DNA of 64,000 nt, taken from the NCBI GenBank assembly GCA_003550325.1, contig QKWP01000261.1:108669-172668 (forward strand), given 5' to 3'. Positions 34,701 to 45,929 of this stretch are shown piece after piece. Each line of letters opens with the position of its first letter. Positions within the stretch are counted from its first letter, which is position 1. Below the pieces are notes generated by a model. That model saw only the letters and a program-made list of their open reading frames with translations, was not told the DNA's origin and did not search any database. This DNA is from Gigaspora rosea (taxonomy: Eukaryota; Glomeromycota; Glomeromycetes; Diversisporales; Gigasporaceae). A program made the translations under genes and the position numbers.

Positions 34701-37680
34701 ATTAAATAACTATATTCCTATTATCTTTAACAATCATATTCTCCACTATGGCCATCAAGACAACCTTTCAAATTTCTTGGATGCTGGTTTACACCTAACA
34801 ATAAACAATTCAACAAACATGCCTATTAATAACAGAATCCTCTCAACTTATCAATATTGCCAGAACTAAACAAATTACTGATACACAAGCACAATACATT
34901 ATCAATACAGTTATTATTCCTACTATAGAATATCGTATACAAAATATTGTTATTAATAGATCAGCTTGTAACAAAATTCTCTCATACAATATTGGTCTTG
35001 TTAAACACAAAGCCAAACTTAGTCGAACTATTCCTACTAGTACTCTTCTTCATCTCCAACTTTATAATATTAAAAATATTTGGGATATTCAGCTTCAACA
35101 TCATATCTAAACTTTATTAAACATCTAAATAATAACAACCTATTTGGTACTACAACCTACATTCGTATCCAGCAAATTCAAAATAATCTCTGGTTATTTA
35201 CTAGCATCTTTTTGCATCTCAATCCTACTATAGATGGTCCTAACCAAAATACAACTAATTTCAAAATTATCCACTCTTTAAACATCTGGGATGGACTATT
35301 AATACTAATCCTAATTTTAATATTCCATTTACTATCAAAGATGGATCTATTTTCTTGAATCTATACTATCTTCATATCTCAAATATTCTACTTTCAAAAA
35401 ACAAATTAGACATCATCATCTTTTATTTCTTTTATTTCTTGACCAACTTACTTCTTTTGATAATTCTTGTTTCTTGATTGAAACATATTTCACCTAGACT
35501 TAATAAAATTCCAAAAAGCAAAATTTCTTTGTAATTTACCTTTTTGGAAGATCAACAACTAGTCATACTTATAAACATACTATTTATCCACACTCCAACT
35601 TACTCCAAACTAACTATTATAGTTATACTACTGGACACTTTTTAAATATATAAAACCTTGGCTAATTACCTTATTTGATAATCAAGTAGTTATTGGCAAA
35701 GCACGTCGCTAATCTAATACTTTGATTATACTTTTATTACACACTGGTAATGTAATATCTAGCCACAATTCACACACTTATACCCAATACCACCAATCAC
35801 TACATTTCCATGTGCTAACTGTACTCTCAATTTCAATATTATTGCAAACAAATGTACTATTCTTATTCCAACAAGTCATGCTACCAAATTTTTTGGAAGA
35901 CTTAATTCTGACAAATCAGTCAATCCAAATGCCAATTACCTTGATCTCATCTTCTCAACTGCAGCAAGAAATCTAATTAGTATCCCAATATTACCAAATA
36001 TTCTTATATCTAATGCACAAATACCTTCCTTCTTTCAACCTAGTCCTGCACTTGATAGTTTGTAATCTATTTGTCATCATAACAGTTATTTAACAGAATT
36101 AACATTTAATACTGATGGTTCTGTCATTGATCTTGGCAACTCCCAGTGCTCTATGGGCATTGGCTGGATTCAATTATATAATCAAAATATTCTACATACC
36201 TTCCAATTGCAAATCAAATTCTGGTCATGTTTTTTTAAAGCTGAACTAGTAGCAATTTTATCAGCTATTAGTACTACTTCCAGAAACTGTTCTATTCAAA
36301 TTTTTACAGATTCCCAATCTGTAAAATCAAATACAACAGCCTAATTCATACTATACCCCTCTAAACCTTTTAATATACCTTATTGGCATATTTGGAATAC
36401 CTTATTAAACTTTATCAAATTATATAATCTTAGCATTACTTTTCATAAAGTTATTGCACACCAAGAAGATAAATATAACAACAAAGCTGATCAACTAGCT
36501 CGCTGTCATCAAACTGCTCTATATCTTCTTTTTGATTCACAAAATATCTACAATTACAACTTTACTCTTTCTGTTGATAATTTTCCTATTGAACTTCCTA
36601 TCTGTTACTGTATTAGAACTTTATGCCATGCACATATACTTGCTCTTTGGTCTTCTCAAAATCGTTTTCAACAATGCCTACCAATATCACAATATATTAA
36701 CTAGAAAGCTACCTGGCTATATATTAATAACAACCAAAAAATTTCAAACTTTTCACATAGTTTTTATCTTCAACTCTCAAATCTTTTAGAATCAAAATAC
36801 TTTTAGATGATCTCCCTGCTCCACATATTCTTTATCGAAGAAATCCATCTTATCCTAATATTTGTCATCTTTGTTAATAAGCAAGTGAACCTCTACACTG
36901 GACTATTTGTCCAACTTCTGAACCCCTACTAAAACTTATAAAAGATTCTTTAATCTATATACTAAGTCCTAACAAAATCGAAATCTCTAATATAGCTGCT
37001 GAGAATCTTTATACTCAAATTATGAATTTGGATAGCTTACAAATTCATCAACTTCCTGACCCACCCTCTCTGTTCTCTACTTTATCTGGTTTTATACCTC
37101 TAGATTATACATGAGGACGAAAGCATTTCGGGTTCTAAAACCCGAAATTAAAATTTGAAGACAAAATTGTTTTTGACCTATTTTACTTGAAAGACAAAAT
37201 TATTTGATACTTTTTTTGAATAGACGAAATTATAAAGAACATATCTATATAAATTTATTTGCTCTTTCTTATAAAAAATTTTATTTTTCTCTAAAGAAGA
37301 CAAAATAGGCCTTTTTCAAAAATCAATTTCGGTGGCATCACTACTCTAGATATTATTTATACTTTATATGAATTTACTTCAACTTTTAAATCTGCCTGCT
37401 CTCTTACTATTTCACTTCTACTTCATATCAACCAACAATTTATACAAATATTTGGATTCTATACTGCATTTCTAGATTCCAAAATCAAGAGTTATACTCT
37501 TAATTTTTACCTTCTTTTTCTAATTTATTCATTGTACCAAATTCTTCAAATAATTTGCAAGATAATAGTAATCATATTTCCACTATAGCACTGTACAAAA
37601 TTAAAATTTGTTTATACAGATGGATTAAATTTTCTACACCACCATTTGATATTCTTACATATACCCAAATCTAGATGAGC
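31713..37680 (+). pseudogene. LINE ORF2: AP endonuclease, reverse transcriptase, RNase H, broken
   Basis: Motifs in order: APE-type endonuclease with INIATHNVRGFNS (about 32298), ITETKIS, IILGDFNTQDN (about 32718), SRIDYIWTDS and TFSDHSIL. RT with LPNGKACGPTEISYEMIKQ (33825), MSKAYDSVN (catalytic Asp, about 34228), QGETITSLLW (about 34410) and AYMDDILWIA (YxDD-type box, about 34568). RNase H with FNTDGSV (36108), KAELVAILSAI (36238), IFTDSQSV (36299) and HQEDKYNNKADQLA (36460). Then a CHLC...HWTIC cysteine motif near 36866. All catalytic positions are visible, but in different frames with many stops. The combination APE-RT-RNase H fits the I/Tad group of fungal LINEs. Confidence 0.85.
37106..37343. 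mobile_element. 238-bp insertion in LINE ORF2 with 8-bp target duplication
   Basis: CTCTAGAT occurs at 37098-37105 and 37344-37351. Upstream the LINE frame reads GFIPLD and downstream, in register once the insert and one duplicate are discounted, it reads IIYTLYEFTSTFKSA. Ends tatacatgagg and catcacta show only weak inverted similarity. The inside has a 9-bp-arm hairpin (TTTCGGGTT/AACCCGAAA, about 37125-37147) and gacaaaatt repeats. Confidence 0.8.
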
Positions 37681-37949
37681 CTTGGCCACTCTGGTAGGTT
37701 TAGACCACAGATAAGCATTTAGGTTTACTTATATATATGTCTGAGTTTTTATTCTTAGCATTAGATTTAAAAAAATGAAATTTCTTTCAGTATTGTAAAA
37801 AGTTTCTATTAAATTTAATAAAGATGAAAGCAAGGTCTCACCTTTAATATTTAAAAAAAAAGTATAGTAATATATAAACTTAATTTTTTATCATGTAAAC
37901 TAGGAATTTATTTAATTAAAATTATTTAGTATAACAAATTATATAACGT

Positions 37950-38527
37950 AAATAGGGGTATTATAGCGAAGAGGGTATTATGGCGAATTAGGGTATCTTA
38001 TGTTTCTGTAACTGGAATAGGATGAAATTTATACCATTTGATTCCTCTCAATGAGAGGAATCGAATAATATAAATTTTATCCAATTTTTTGATTAAGAAA
38101 CACAAGATATTTTGATTCATCAAAATATCTCTATCTACAATACAGTAATATTAAAATACAAAAAGGTATTGTAACGAATCGAATTGAGGATATCTTGTGT
38201 TTCCATGATCAGAATCAGATGAAATTTATACTGTTCAATTACTCTCATTGAGAAGAATCGAATGATATAAATTTTATTCAATTCTGATCATGGGAGCACA
38301 AGATATATCCACAATTCGCCATAATACCCCCACAGTTAAATTTTGTTTATTTTTTATAAAATAATCAAATTAAAATATTTTGTGGTCCAGTAATAGGAAC
38401 TGAATGATTTTGGTATCATTCGACTCAGCTCGATGAGGTGAATCAGAAGATACCAAAATTATTCGACTTTGATCACGATATAACGTGATATGATCAAAAT
38501 ATTTTAACTTCGCCACAATACCCCTAT
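37950..38527. mobile_element. Cluster of nested fold-back elements
   Basis: Outer inverted pair: 37950-37971 (AAATAGGGGTATTATAGCGA) and 38508-38529 (cttcgccacaatacccctat). Inside are three near-palindromes. The first, 38020-38050/38052-38082, has 31-bp arms matching at 27. The second, 38188-38247/38249-38310, has arms of about 60 bp. The third, about 38412-38460, has arms starting TTTTGGTATC. The second palindrome has its own TIR-like ends (ggtattgtaacgaat, attcgccataatacc). The shared hinge motif CTCTCA..TGAGAG and the shared arm gatgaaatttata show the first two are relatives. No coding sequence. Confidence 0.85.
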
Positions 38528-39773
38528 TTATCTTATATTCTAAAAATTTTATAATTTTTTGAAAAATTTATTAAATTACTATATATAGTAATAAAATTAC
38601 TATTTTTAGCTATTTATTAATTTTAATTTAAATAATTTATCTTTTATATTTACTAAAAGTATTTAACTTAAAATTATTTTAAATTTCTAAAAATTTAGAA
38701 TTATATATAATTTGTTATGCTAAACAAATTTTATTTAAAAAAAGTTTACTTTACTTAATAAAAAATTAACTTTTAATATGTAGCAATTACAATAACTAAG
38801 TTTTAAAAAATTACTATTTTCATACACAATATTTTATAATTTAAATATTTAAAAAGTACTGTATAGAATTGTATGATCTTTTTTTATTTAGTTACAATTC
38901 ACGTAAGAACAGGACAAAAGTTGGAGATAAGTATTTATATAGTTTTAATAGTAATATAGAATACAATTTCCCAAATTTATATAGTAAAAAGATGGGTTTT
39001 TTTAAAATTCAAAATCTCTGCTTTTAGTAAAGTACCTTTTATTTTTAGAAAATTCTACCAGACTTTTAATAAAAAGAAAAACAAATACCATATTTTATGC
39101 CTATATAATTTAATTTTATATTATATTAAACTATTAATACTTTATATTGTAGGCAAACTGGATTCCAACATTCGAAATGTTATAGTAAATTTGCTTATTT
39201 TTATTATATAAAATTTTATAAATTGTTCTGTTCTTACATGAATTGCTAATTAAAAGATATAGATTTAAAGAAATTATATTTTAGTTTTTAGCTTTATATC
39301 TTACATATTTAGCTCTGTACAAATATTTAAAAAGTGTCTACAATATTATGTCCTCTAATGTATTTGTTTAAAGTTAGAATAATGAATCCCAAATGCTGTA
39401 AATAAAAAATAATATGTATTATACATTTTATAAAAAAGAATTCTTTTATAACAAAAGAACTTTTTTCTACAACTTGCACCAACACTATTCCATATTCTGA
39501 CATAAAAAAGAAATAATAGTAATGCTCTTCCTACCCTTAATAGGACCCCGAATAATCTATATGAGGTTATATTTGAGCATTATAGTAAAAACTTTTTTAG
39601 TTAGCGGGTTTGGTTTGGTATATATAAGCTATATTTCACGCATTAGATAGAACTTTTACCCATTTTTACCTTTTTTTAAAATACAACGTTCTTTAAAAAA
39701 AAAAAAAAAAACAAACCAAAATGTTCTCTAAAAAATAAAAAAACCAGAACATTCTCTAAAAAAAAAAAAAAAA

Positions 39774-39878
39774 NNNNNNNNNNNNNNNNNNNNNNNNNNN
39801 NNNNNNNNNNNNNNNNNNNNNNNNNNNNNNNNNNNNNNNNNNNNNNNNNNNNNNNNNNNNNNNNNNNNNNNNNNNNNN
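39774..39878. other. Assembly gap (105 N)
   Basis: The run of undetermined bases is flanked on both sides by poly-A inside a repeat of roughly ccagaacattctct plus A-run (39700-39920). The repeat is probably the cause of the gap, and the true length is unknown. Confidence 0.95.
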
Positions 39879-40021
39879 AAAAAAAAAAAAAAAAAAAACA
39901 GAATGTTTTCTAAAAAAAAAACAAAAAAAAATTTTTAAAAAATTTTATATGCCTATCTATCCATAATATGTCCTAAATCATAACTATATATACTACAAAG
40001 AAAAAAAAGCCATTTTGAACT

Positions 40022-40135
40022 ATTTTTACCTCTCTTCCTTTACTTCCTCTCTCCCTTTTACTCCCTTTCACCCTTTTACTCCTCTCTTCTTTTACTCCTC
40101 TCTCCCTTTTACCCCTCTCCTTTTTACCTGCTGGA
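40022..40135. repeat. Pyrimidine-strand microsatellite (ttttactcctctc)
   Basis: Irregular 12-15 bp units of cctctc + cctttta repeat about eight times with almost no purine except the A of ttta. The opposite strand reads as a Lys/Arg/Glu/Gly-rich open frame that is only a by-product. Confidence 0.85.
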
Positions 40136-40366
40136 TTACTATTATAGCCCAGATTTTTTATTAGCACATTTCAAAAATAACATTTATAAAAATTACCCTC
40201 ATTAGCATTCTTTAAAATATACCTATTTTGCTATTTAGCGGGTTTTAAATATAACCATTTTCTCTAATACCTACTTTTCAAATATAACCTTTTTTTTAAA
40301 AATGGCCCTCCATTAGCTATTTTTCAACTATGACCTTATATAGATTATTCAGGGTCCTCCCTTAAT

Positions 40367-41493
40367 CATAAAAGGTAATTTACTATTAAAAACATGAAGG
40401 TTTAAGATGATTAAACCAGCTTTTTGCTAGAAACTTACTAGAGGCATTAGAGGTATTATAATCCTTGCAAATTACAAAAAATTATACAATTACCAATTAT
40501 TTAAAAATTAGAAAGGCTAAATTCGGTAATCAAAAGAAATGAGAATCTCTATAATAGGTTTGTAACTATATATGCAATATTTGATCAAATTTTTTGTAAT
40601 GATTTTTTTAGAATTATAGCAAATAATTACATTGAATTTTTTTTATTTTTATTTTTTTTTATATTAGAGTGAACACTTGGTGTAGCTCCTGCCCAAACTT
40701 TTATTAATACCTAAGTAAGTTGACATATTGCTGAAGTATATACATATTTTATACAAGTATTAAAACTAGGACTTTAGATTATACAACCATTTATCCATAG
40801 CTAAAAACCACCAGAGCCTTCCATATTCCCAGTTATATGAGTTCCGTTTGCCCTTACAGGTTCATTCTGATCCCCAGTACTCCTCACATCTGACCCTTCT
40901 TTCAACTTTTACCAATTACTTCCAAACTACCAAACCAGTTAGCCCGGAAGGATTGGTTAGCCCGGCTTTATGTATATGACGGACTCCTTCTTCTTGGTAC
41001 CTAATTCTGAAACATAGGTCCTTTTCCTCTGGTATGACTCCGGCGGCCAGGTTGGTGTTTCCTCTTGTTATAGGGCTTTTTCCATCCGGTTCTTCAGTCT
41101 TCAGTCGAAATTCCGGTCTTCTGTAGTACCGTTGAAAGATCTTCCTTACCTCCTTGCTCAGGACTTGCCAAACGGGTTACATTGTTCCGGTCCCTTGGAT
41201 TTGTCTGTATAACTTACACAACTACGCTGATGCTCCTATTCAAGATGGTAGTACCAAGGTTACAGGTAATATACCCGACCGATCAATGAACAAATATTAC
41301 TGTATTACAAGCCTATTTTTCAATTCGTCTCTAGTGGGAATTGATTTCTAAACCTGTCGCTTGGGGATGACAACCAGACAGCTTCTCTATGTCGCCACAC
41401 TCTGAATTTTTTTTATTCTTTCGAGATAATAACATTTTATATTAGAAAATAATCTACATCTATATATTAGATAGATATGTATTATTATATTAA
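40367..41493. other. Unassigned, with a GC-richer island
   Basis: 40367-40830 is AT-rich with nothing recognised. 40840-41400 is clearly less AT-rich, with blocks such as cccagtactcctcacatctg, gactccggcggccaggttgg and ggggatgacaaccagacagc. It contains no long open frame on either strand; the 65-codon frame at 41154 has no recognised motif. It could be an old element or gene fragment from a different compositional background. Confidence 0.45.
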
Positions 41494-42103
41494 TGGCTAT
41501 CAGTTTCACAATTGTACTAAATTTAGTACAATAGAAAAAATATTTTTTAAGCCAGCTATTTAATAAATTTTATCCAAATTTTACTAAAATAAATTTTGGT
41601 ATTAGACTAATATCTGTTTACAATTTGAAAAATATTTATTAATAAAAATTTTTTATAAATTAGTTTTAAAGCTATTGTTTTTTTTGAAAATTTCCTGTAC
41701 TAAATTTAGTATAGTAATAAAAGTTGATTTTGTTAAAATTTTTAATAATATTGTAAAAATATAAAAGTTTTAGTTTATTTTAGTTCTATTTAATTGTAAA
41801 AAATTATTTTATTTAAAAAATAAATTTTTAAAATAGTTAATATAAGCCTGTTTTAAGGTAATACAAATCTAAATATAGCTAGTCCATTTTTATATTTGTA
41901 TAATAAATAAAATGTTTTTATTAATAAATGTTATAAAAAAATTGCAAACCTTAAATTTTTATAACTTTTTATCTACTAATCCAATTTTAATAAATCAGAA
42001 AAACTAGCTCTACAACATATTAAAAGTTTAAAGGAATTTGATCAAAAATTTTGCTATTTATATTTTTTTAAAATTTAACTAAAACTTTAGTATTAAAAAA
42101 AAT

Positions 42104-42356
42104 ATATGGGCAGTCAAAAGTAGAAACCAAGGAAATTGTTTCTAAGTAAATTTTTTTTAGACTTTAAATTAAAATATCTCAACAACTATTAAACCAAACT
42201 TGATAAATTTTTTTTATTTAATTTTATATATTATAGAATTAAAATAAAAAAAAATTTATTAGATTTGGTTTAATAGTTGTCAAGATATTTTAATTTAAAT
42301 TTTAAGAAAACTTATTAAAAACAATTTTCTTGGTTTCTACTTTTGACCGCCCATAT
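42104..42356. mobile_element. 253-bp fold-back palindrome
   Basis: Nearly the whole element is an inverted repeat with arms of about 120 bp: ATATGGGCAGTCAAAAGTAG then AAACCAAGGAAATTGTTT on the left, and the same on the opposite strand at the right with RGTC variation, meeting at an AATTAAAATAAAAAAA-type centre. Flanked by TA. The inner motif (aacaactattaaaccaaa) recurs at 55064-55366. It lies inside the left long end of the 41494 element, which explains part of the length difference between its two ends. Confidence 0.85.
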
Positions 42357-42600
42357 AAATAATTTTAATATTTTTAATACATTGTATATTAATATAAATA
42401 TTAAAATTTTATAATTAATAATTTATTTAATTAAAACTAAGTTTTTGGGATTAATATACTATAGTTTAAATAATAAAATAATAAAATATATTTTAGTTAA
42501 TTTTTAATTATTAAATTATATATTGGATTGTTATATAAATTTTTAAAACTTATAACTTGATTCACTAACCCAATTTAGATAATTTAACTGTCAAAATAAT

Positions 42601-45261
42601 TCTCTCAATAAGATGATCATGCCAGGAACATAGTGCAAAGTACGAAGAGTATGGTTTACTGAAGAGTTAAATAAAGACTGAGAATTGATTGGTTGATTAA
42701 ATCTCATGACTTCGGATATTTCTATATCTGTGTATGTGCATATACCAGGAACAGAGTACAAAGTATATTTACAGGCGAGTTAAGTAGTATAGCGCATCTG
42801 ATTGAATGATCCATCTTTATGACTTCATCAGGATTCTGCCCATATTAGGATCATTGTGCACCAATGAGTATAGTCTTGATGTTTCTATATTTTGCATTAA
42901 ATGGGGCTTTTCTTCTAGTATCGCATGCATGATTTTTTAATTAGTGCAGTAAAAATTTTGTGCATTGGACAGTGTGTGATCAGGGAATCATTCTAAACCA
43001 TAATAATGATATATTAATTTCTTCGTCTGGTCATTGATTTAAAATATGTTAGAAACAGAGAGTAACAAAAATTATGACTTCTGTGAATGGAGCATAATGT
43101 GCATGTTACTGCGATTTTCTAGTAGCATAATAAAAAAATAAGATATGAACCGAAAACATTGTTTTATTATATAAGCGGTGAACTAAAAACATTGTTCTAT
43201 TGTATAAGCAGCAACATTTATAATTATGTATTAAATTCCTTATCTGACAATTTGAATATCAAATTTTAAATTTCATGCTTGTATTGAATAATCTGGTTTT
43301 AAATAGCATGTGCAATTTCCTAGTGGTGCAATAAAAAATGCGGTATGAAGTGAAGGCTTTGTTCAGTATAAGCAGTAATATTTATAATGATATATTAAAT
43401 TTCTTATTTGGCGCTTGATTTAATTACAGTAACATTGTCGTCACAACAAGCTATTCCTCATATGTCTGACAGGCCACAATTTTTTGGCTACCGTCTCAGC
43501 AGGCCAATCAAACCAACATTATGGTCAATTAAAGCAGTGTAACATCATTTCAGGGCAGGAGGAAAGGGTTGATTTAACTAGTATTTCTGAATTGCACTAA
43601 CTAAATATGTTATAAAACGCATTATATGTCAAAAATATACCATTGGCATGTGCTAACCTTCTTTGTCATTGATCTTACCACGCTGTCCTACATTTCTGAT
43701 TATCACATGCATTGTTCTTGCCCTGTAATGGTATTTTGAAGCGGAGGGTCATGTGGTTGTTCTTTTTCGATCACGTGATCTCCTATCACTTCATGTGAAT
43801 TCCACTTTGTAGATCGCATTTTATTGTTTTTCAACGCCCTTAAACAACTCTATTAACATTGTGCATCTGTTGGTTGATTACCTAATATATACAAACTATT
43901 TTGTGCTTTACAGATTTAAATTGTTTTGCATAATGGTCTTAATTAAATCAACTTAAAGTTCACGAACAAAAGTGCAAGAACAATTTCAAGTGCTCATACA
44001 AATAGATAAAAAAACATGATATTAATAAAAAATAGTGAATATATTAGTAAATATTAAGAAAAATTACATTCCGCTAAAGATTTAGATAATTGATTTCTGG
44101 ATTTTCCATTTTTCACAATCCAGATTATCTGATAATTACTATTTATCTCAGTGATTCTTGTAGTTTGTAGTTTTATAACCAACCAATAAAATTATGGTTA
44201 TATCCAAAATGTGATCATAATGTAGCAATATGAACAAATCATTAGCAATTGTAGTACCAAATCAACCTTAACTATTGTAACAATGTGGAGTGATGTTAGA
44301 TCACATGATTGACAAGATAAATGGTCATATGACAGCCTCGGCCCGGCCTTGAAACACTGGCACATGGGGCAAACGGCGTGGGAAATTCAACAATAATGAT
44401 CAGCACATGTCAATGATGTATGTACTGGTGTAAAAACAACAACAGCTGAAAGGAAAGGAGTAAGTATAATGGCAAAAAATAATTGACCAGTATAGGTACC
44501 AAAAAAATTTTGCAACCTGCCCAACCACTCCTGAGATTTGGAACCCGTAATTCTATTATTTTCTTCGCACAGCCAGCTCGCTGCGGCGAGCAGGATACCA
44601 CTGGTTGCTCTCACGGGGACTCTCAGTGCAATCACGATTGCTACTTTCACAAGTGGTCATTTTGCTCCTACTGGCACGATCGATTACACAATCATTATTC
44701 ATGCATTCTGCTAACTTTTCAATAAAAATCATCTCATCTTAATTTGTTTGTTGACTTAGTCCAAATAAATGAATCAATATCATGTAACATGATTCTTTTC
44801 AAATTATCATATTACATTGTTAATTCCATACTGCATGTTATTAGCATCAAAACAGAGCATCATACTGTATTTACCATAGATAGCTATAAAAGGCAATTGA
44901 GGATTACATATAAATTTAATTGAGATCAAACTAGATATCCATAGAGTAATGCTAGTAAATATGCATCTCATGATTTATTTGTTAATTTACGCTTAGTAGG
45001 GTTGGAAAATTACTGTAATTTTGATGGGTTTTATTAATGCGAGTAAAACTTTTGTAATTCTAGTGCTATTATAATGTGACTAAGTACTGTTTATTGTAAA
45101 GTTAATGTAATTTAAATGAAATGGAACAAAGTAATTTATGTAATACATCCCTATACGGGAAAAAATAGTTTTCATAAATGCGAAAAAACTCAACCAGTGT
45201 CCCTAGATATTATTTCGCATTTATTCAATTCATCATCTGTTCCTGGTTTAGCGCGACTGCA
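42601..45261. other. Core of the long-TIR element; repetitive, host-like, non-coding
   Basis: Less AT-rich than its flanks. Two diverged direct repeats around ccaggaaca.agtrcaaagta occur at about 42620 and 42746. Three diverged repeats of a block ending ataatgatatattaa.ttctt occur at about 42920-43045, 43115-43257 and 43300-43427. 43825-44215 resembles 11310-11660. Overlapping frames at 44387-44725 on both strands have no recognised domain; I leave them unannotated. Confidence 0.5.
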
Positions 45262-45929
45262 TCGTGCAGCTACTTATTTTGATAGTTAAATTATCTAAAT
45301 TGGATCAGTAACTCAAAAGTTATAGAGTTTTAAAATTTATATATTATTGAGATTATAATATTATACAAAAACATATTAGTACTTTATTTAGTACTGCAAC
45401 TTTTTTTTATATAATAACTTTAGAAAAAATTTTACAGACTTTTTTGCAATTGTTATACCAAGTTACTTGTTTAGTAGCACAAAGCAATACTTAATTTTAA
45501 TTAGTTGATTTTTAAAAAACAATAATTTTTTAAATATTTATTAATTTTTTTTAAAAAATTAAACAAATTTGAATTTTTTAAAAAAATTATAAAAAATTTT
45601 TTTAGAAATATGTTTTAAATATACTTAGGTATGATATATATTTTTTTGATTGCTTATTAATATGTAAATTTAGTTATTGTATTTAAGTGAAGTATTTTAG
45701 TATGGTATATTATATTTAATAAAATTACCAATATTCAAAATTTTTTTAAACATGTTAATATATGTTTTGTTAAATTAGCTAACTTTTTAATATACCAAAG
45801 TAAAATATAAATATATATATAAACTTAATTTAAAGTTAATAAGTAAAATTTTTCAAAATTTAAATTTTATAACTGTATTAAATTCAGTATTTTGTACTAA
45901 ATTTAGTACAACAAATAGATAGCCATTAA

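Larger units (their letters stand above)
28850..37861 (+). mobile_element. Non-LTR retrotransposon (LINE), decayed, near full length
   Basis: Two-ORF organisation: ORF1 region 28852-31190, about 0.5 kb spacer, ORF2 with endonuclease, RT and RNase H 31713-37680, then a 3' tail ending in tttaaaaaaaaa at 37847-37861. Numerous frameshifts and stops. The 5' limit may lie upstream, in the unassigned 28290-28850 stretch. Interrupted near its 3' end by a 238-bp element. Confidence 0.8.
27261..39360. mobile_element. Mariner-like TIR pair enclosing nested elements
   Basis: The left end at 27261 (CAGTAGGGAACATATTATTG then TGGACACTTTTT) and the inverted right end at 39360 (CATTAGAGGACATAATATTG then TAGACACTTTTT) match for about 77 bp, continuing through agctaaatat.taagatat. 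Both are flanked by TA (27259-27260, 39361-39362). The CA...TATTGTGGACAC pattern is typical of Tc1/mariner ends. The interior is 12 kb because a LINE and fold-back elements sit inside; subtracting them leaves about 2.5 kb at 27338-28850 and 37862-39283. I see no transposase there, so it is non-autonomous or fully decayed. Alternatively the ends could belong to two separate elements. Confidence 0.65.
39542..40358. mobile_element. 817-bp TIR element with 8-bp target duplication
   Basis: Left AGGACCCCGAATAATCTATA and inverted right AGGACCCTGAATAATCTATA continue as inverted repeats for about 35 bp. The direct repeat CCCTTAAT lies at 39534-39541 and 40359-40366. The interior holds an A-run/gttctct minisatellite, the assembly gap and a pyrimidine microsatellite. 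Non-coding. Length is uncertain because of the gap. Confidence 0.88.
41494..45925. mobile_element. 4.4-kb element with long, diverged inverted ends
   Basis: Outer ends are inverted: TGGCTATCAGTTTCACAATT followed by TACTAAATTTAGTACAAT (left) and, on the other strand, TGGCTATCTATTTG followed by TTGTACTAAATTTAGTACAA (right). They are flanked by TTAA on both sides (41490-41493, 45926-45929), which contains TA. A second inverted match lies 1.1 kb in on the left (42531-42600) and 0.66 kb in on the right (45262-45345), about 60 of 68 bases, including caatttagataatttaact. The ends therefore look like one long TIR interrupted by indels, bracketing a core of different composition. Contains a perfect 22-bp palindrome at 41511-41532. 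No transposase recognised. Confidence 0.65.

Noticed and set aside
39973-40167. Lys/Arg/Glu-rich frame on the minus strand
   Set aside because: Translation of the pyrimidine microsatellite.
44387-44725. Three overlapping frames of 63-87 codons on both strands
   Set aside because: They overlap each other in a locally less AT-rich patch; no domain is recognisable and none is supported by a second copy.
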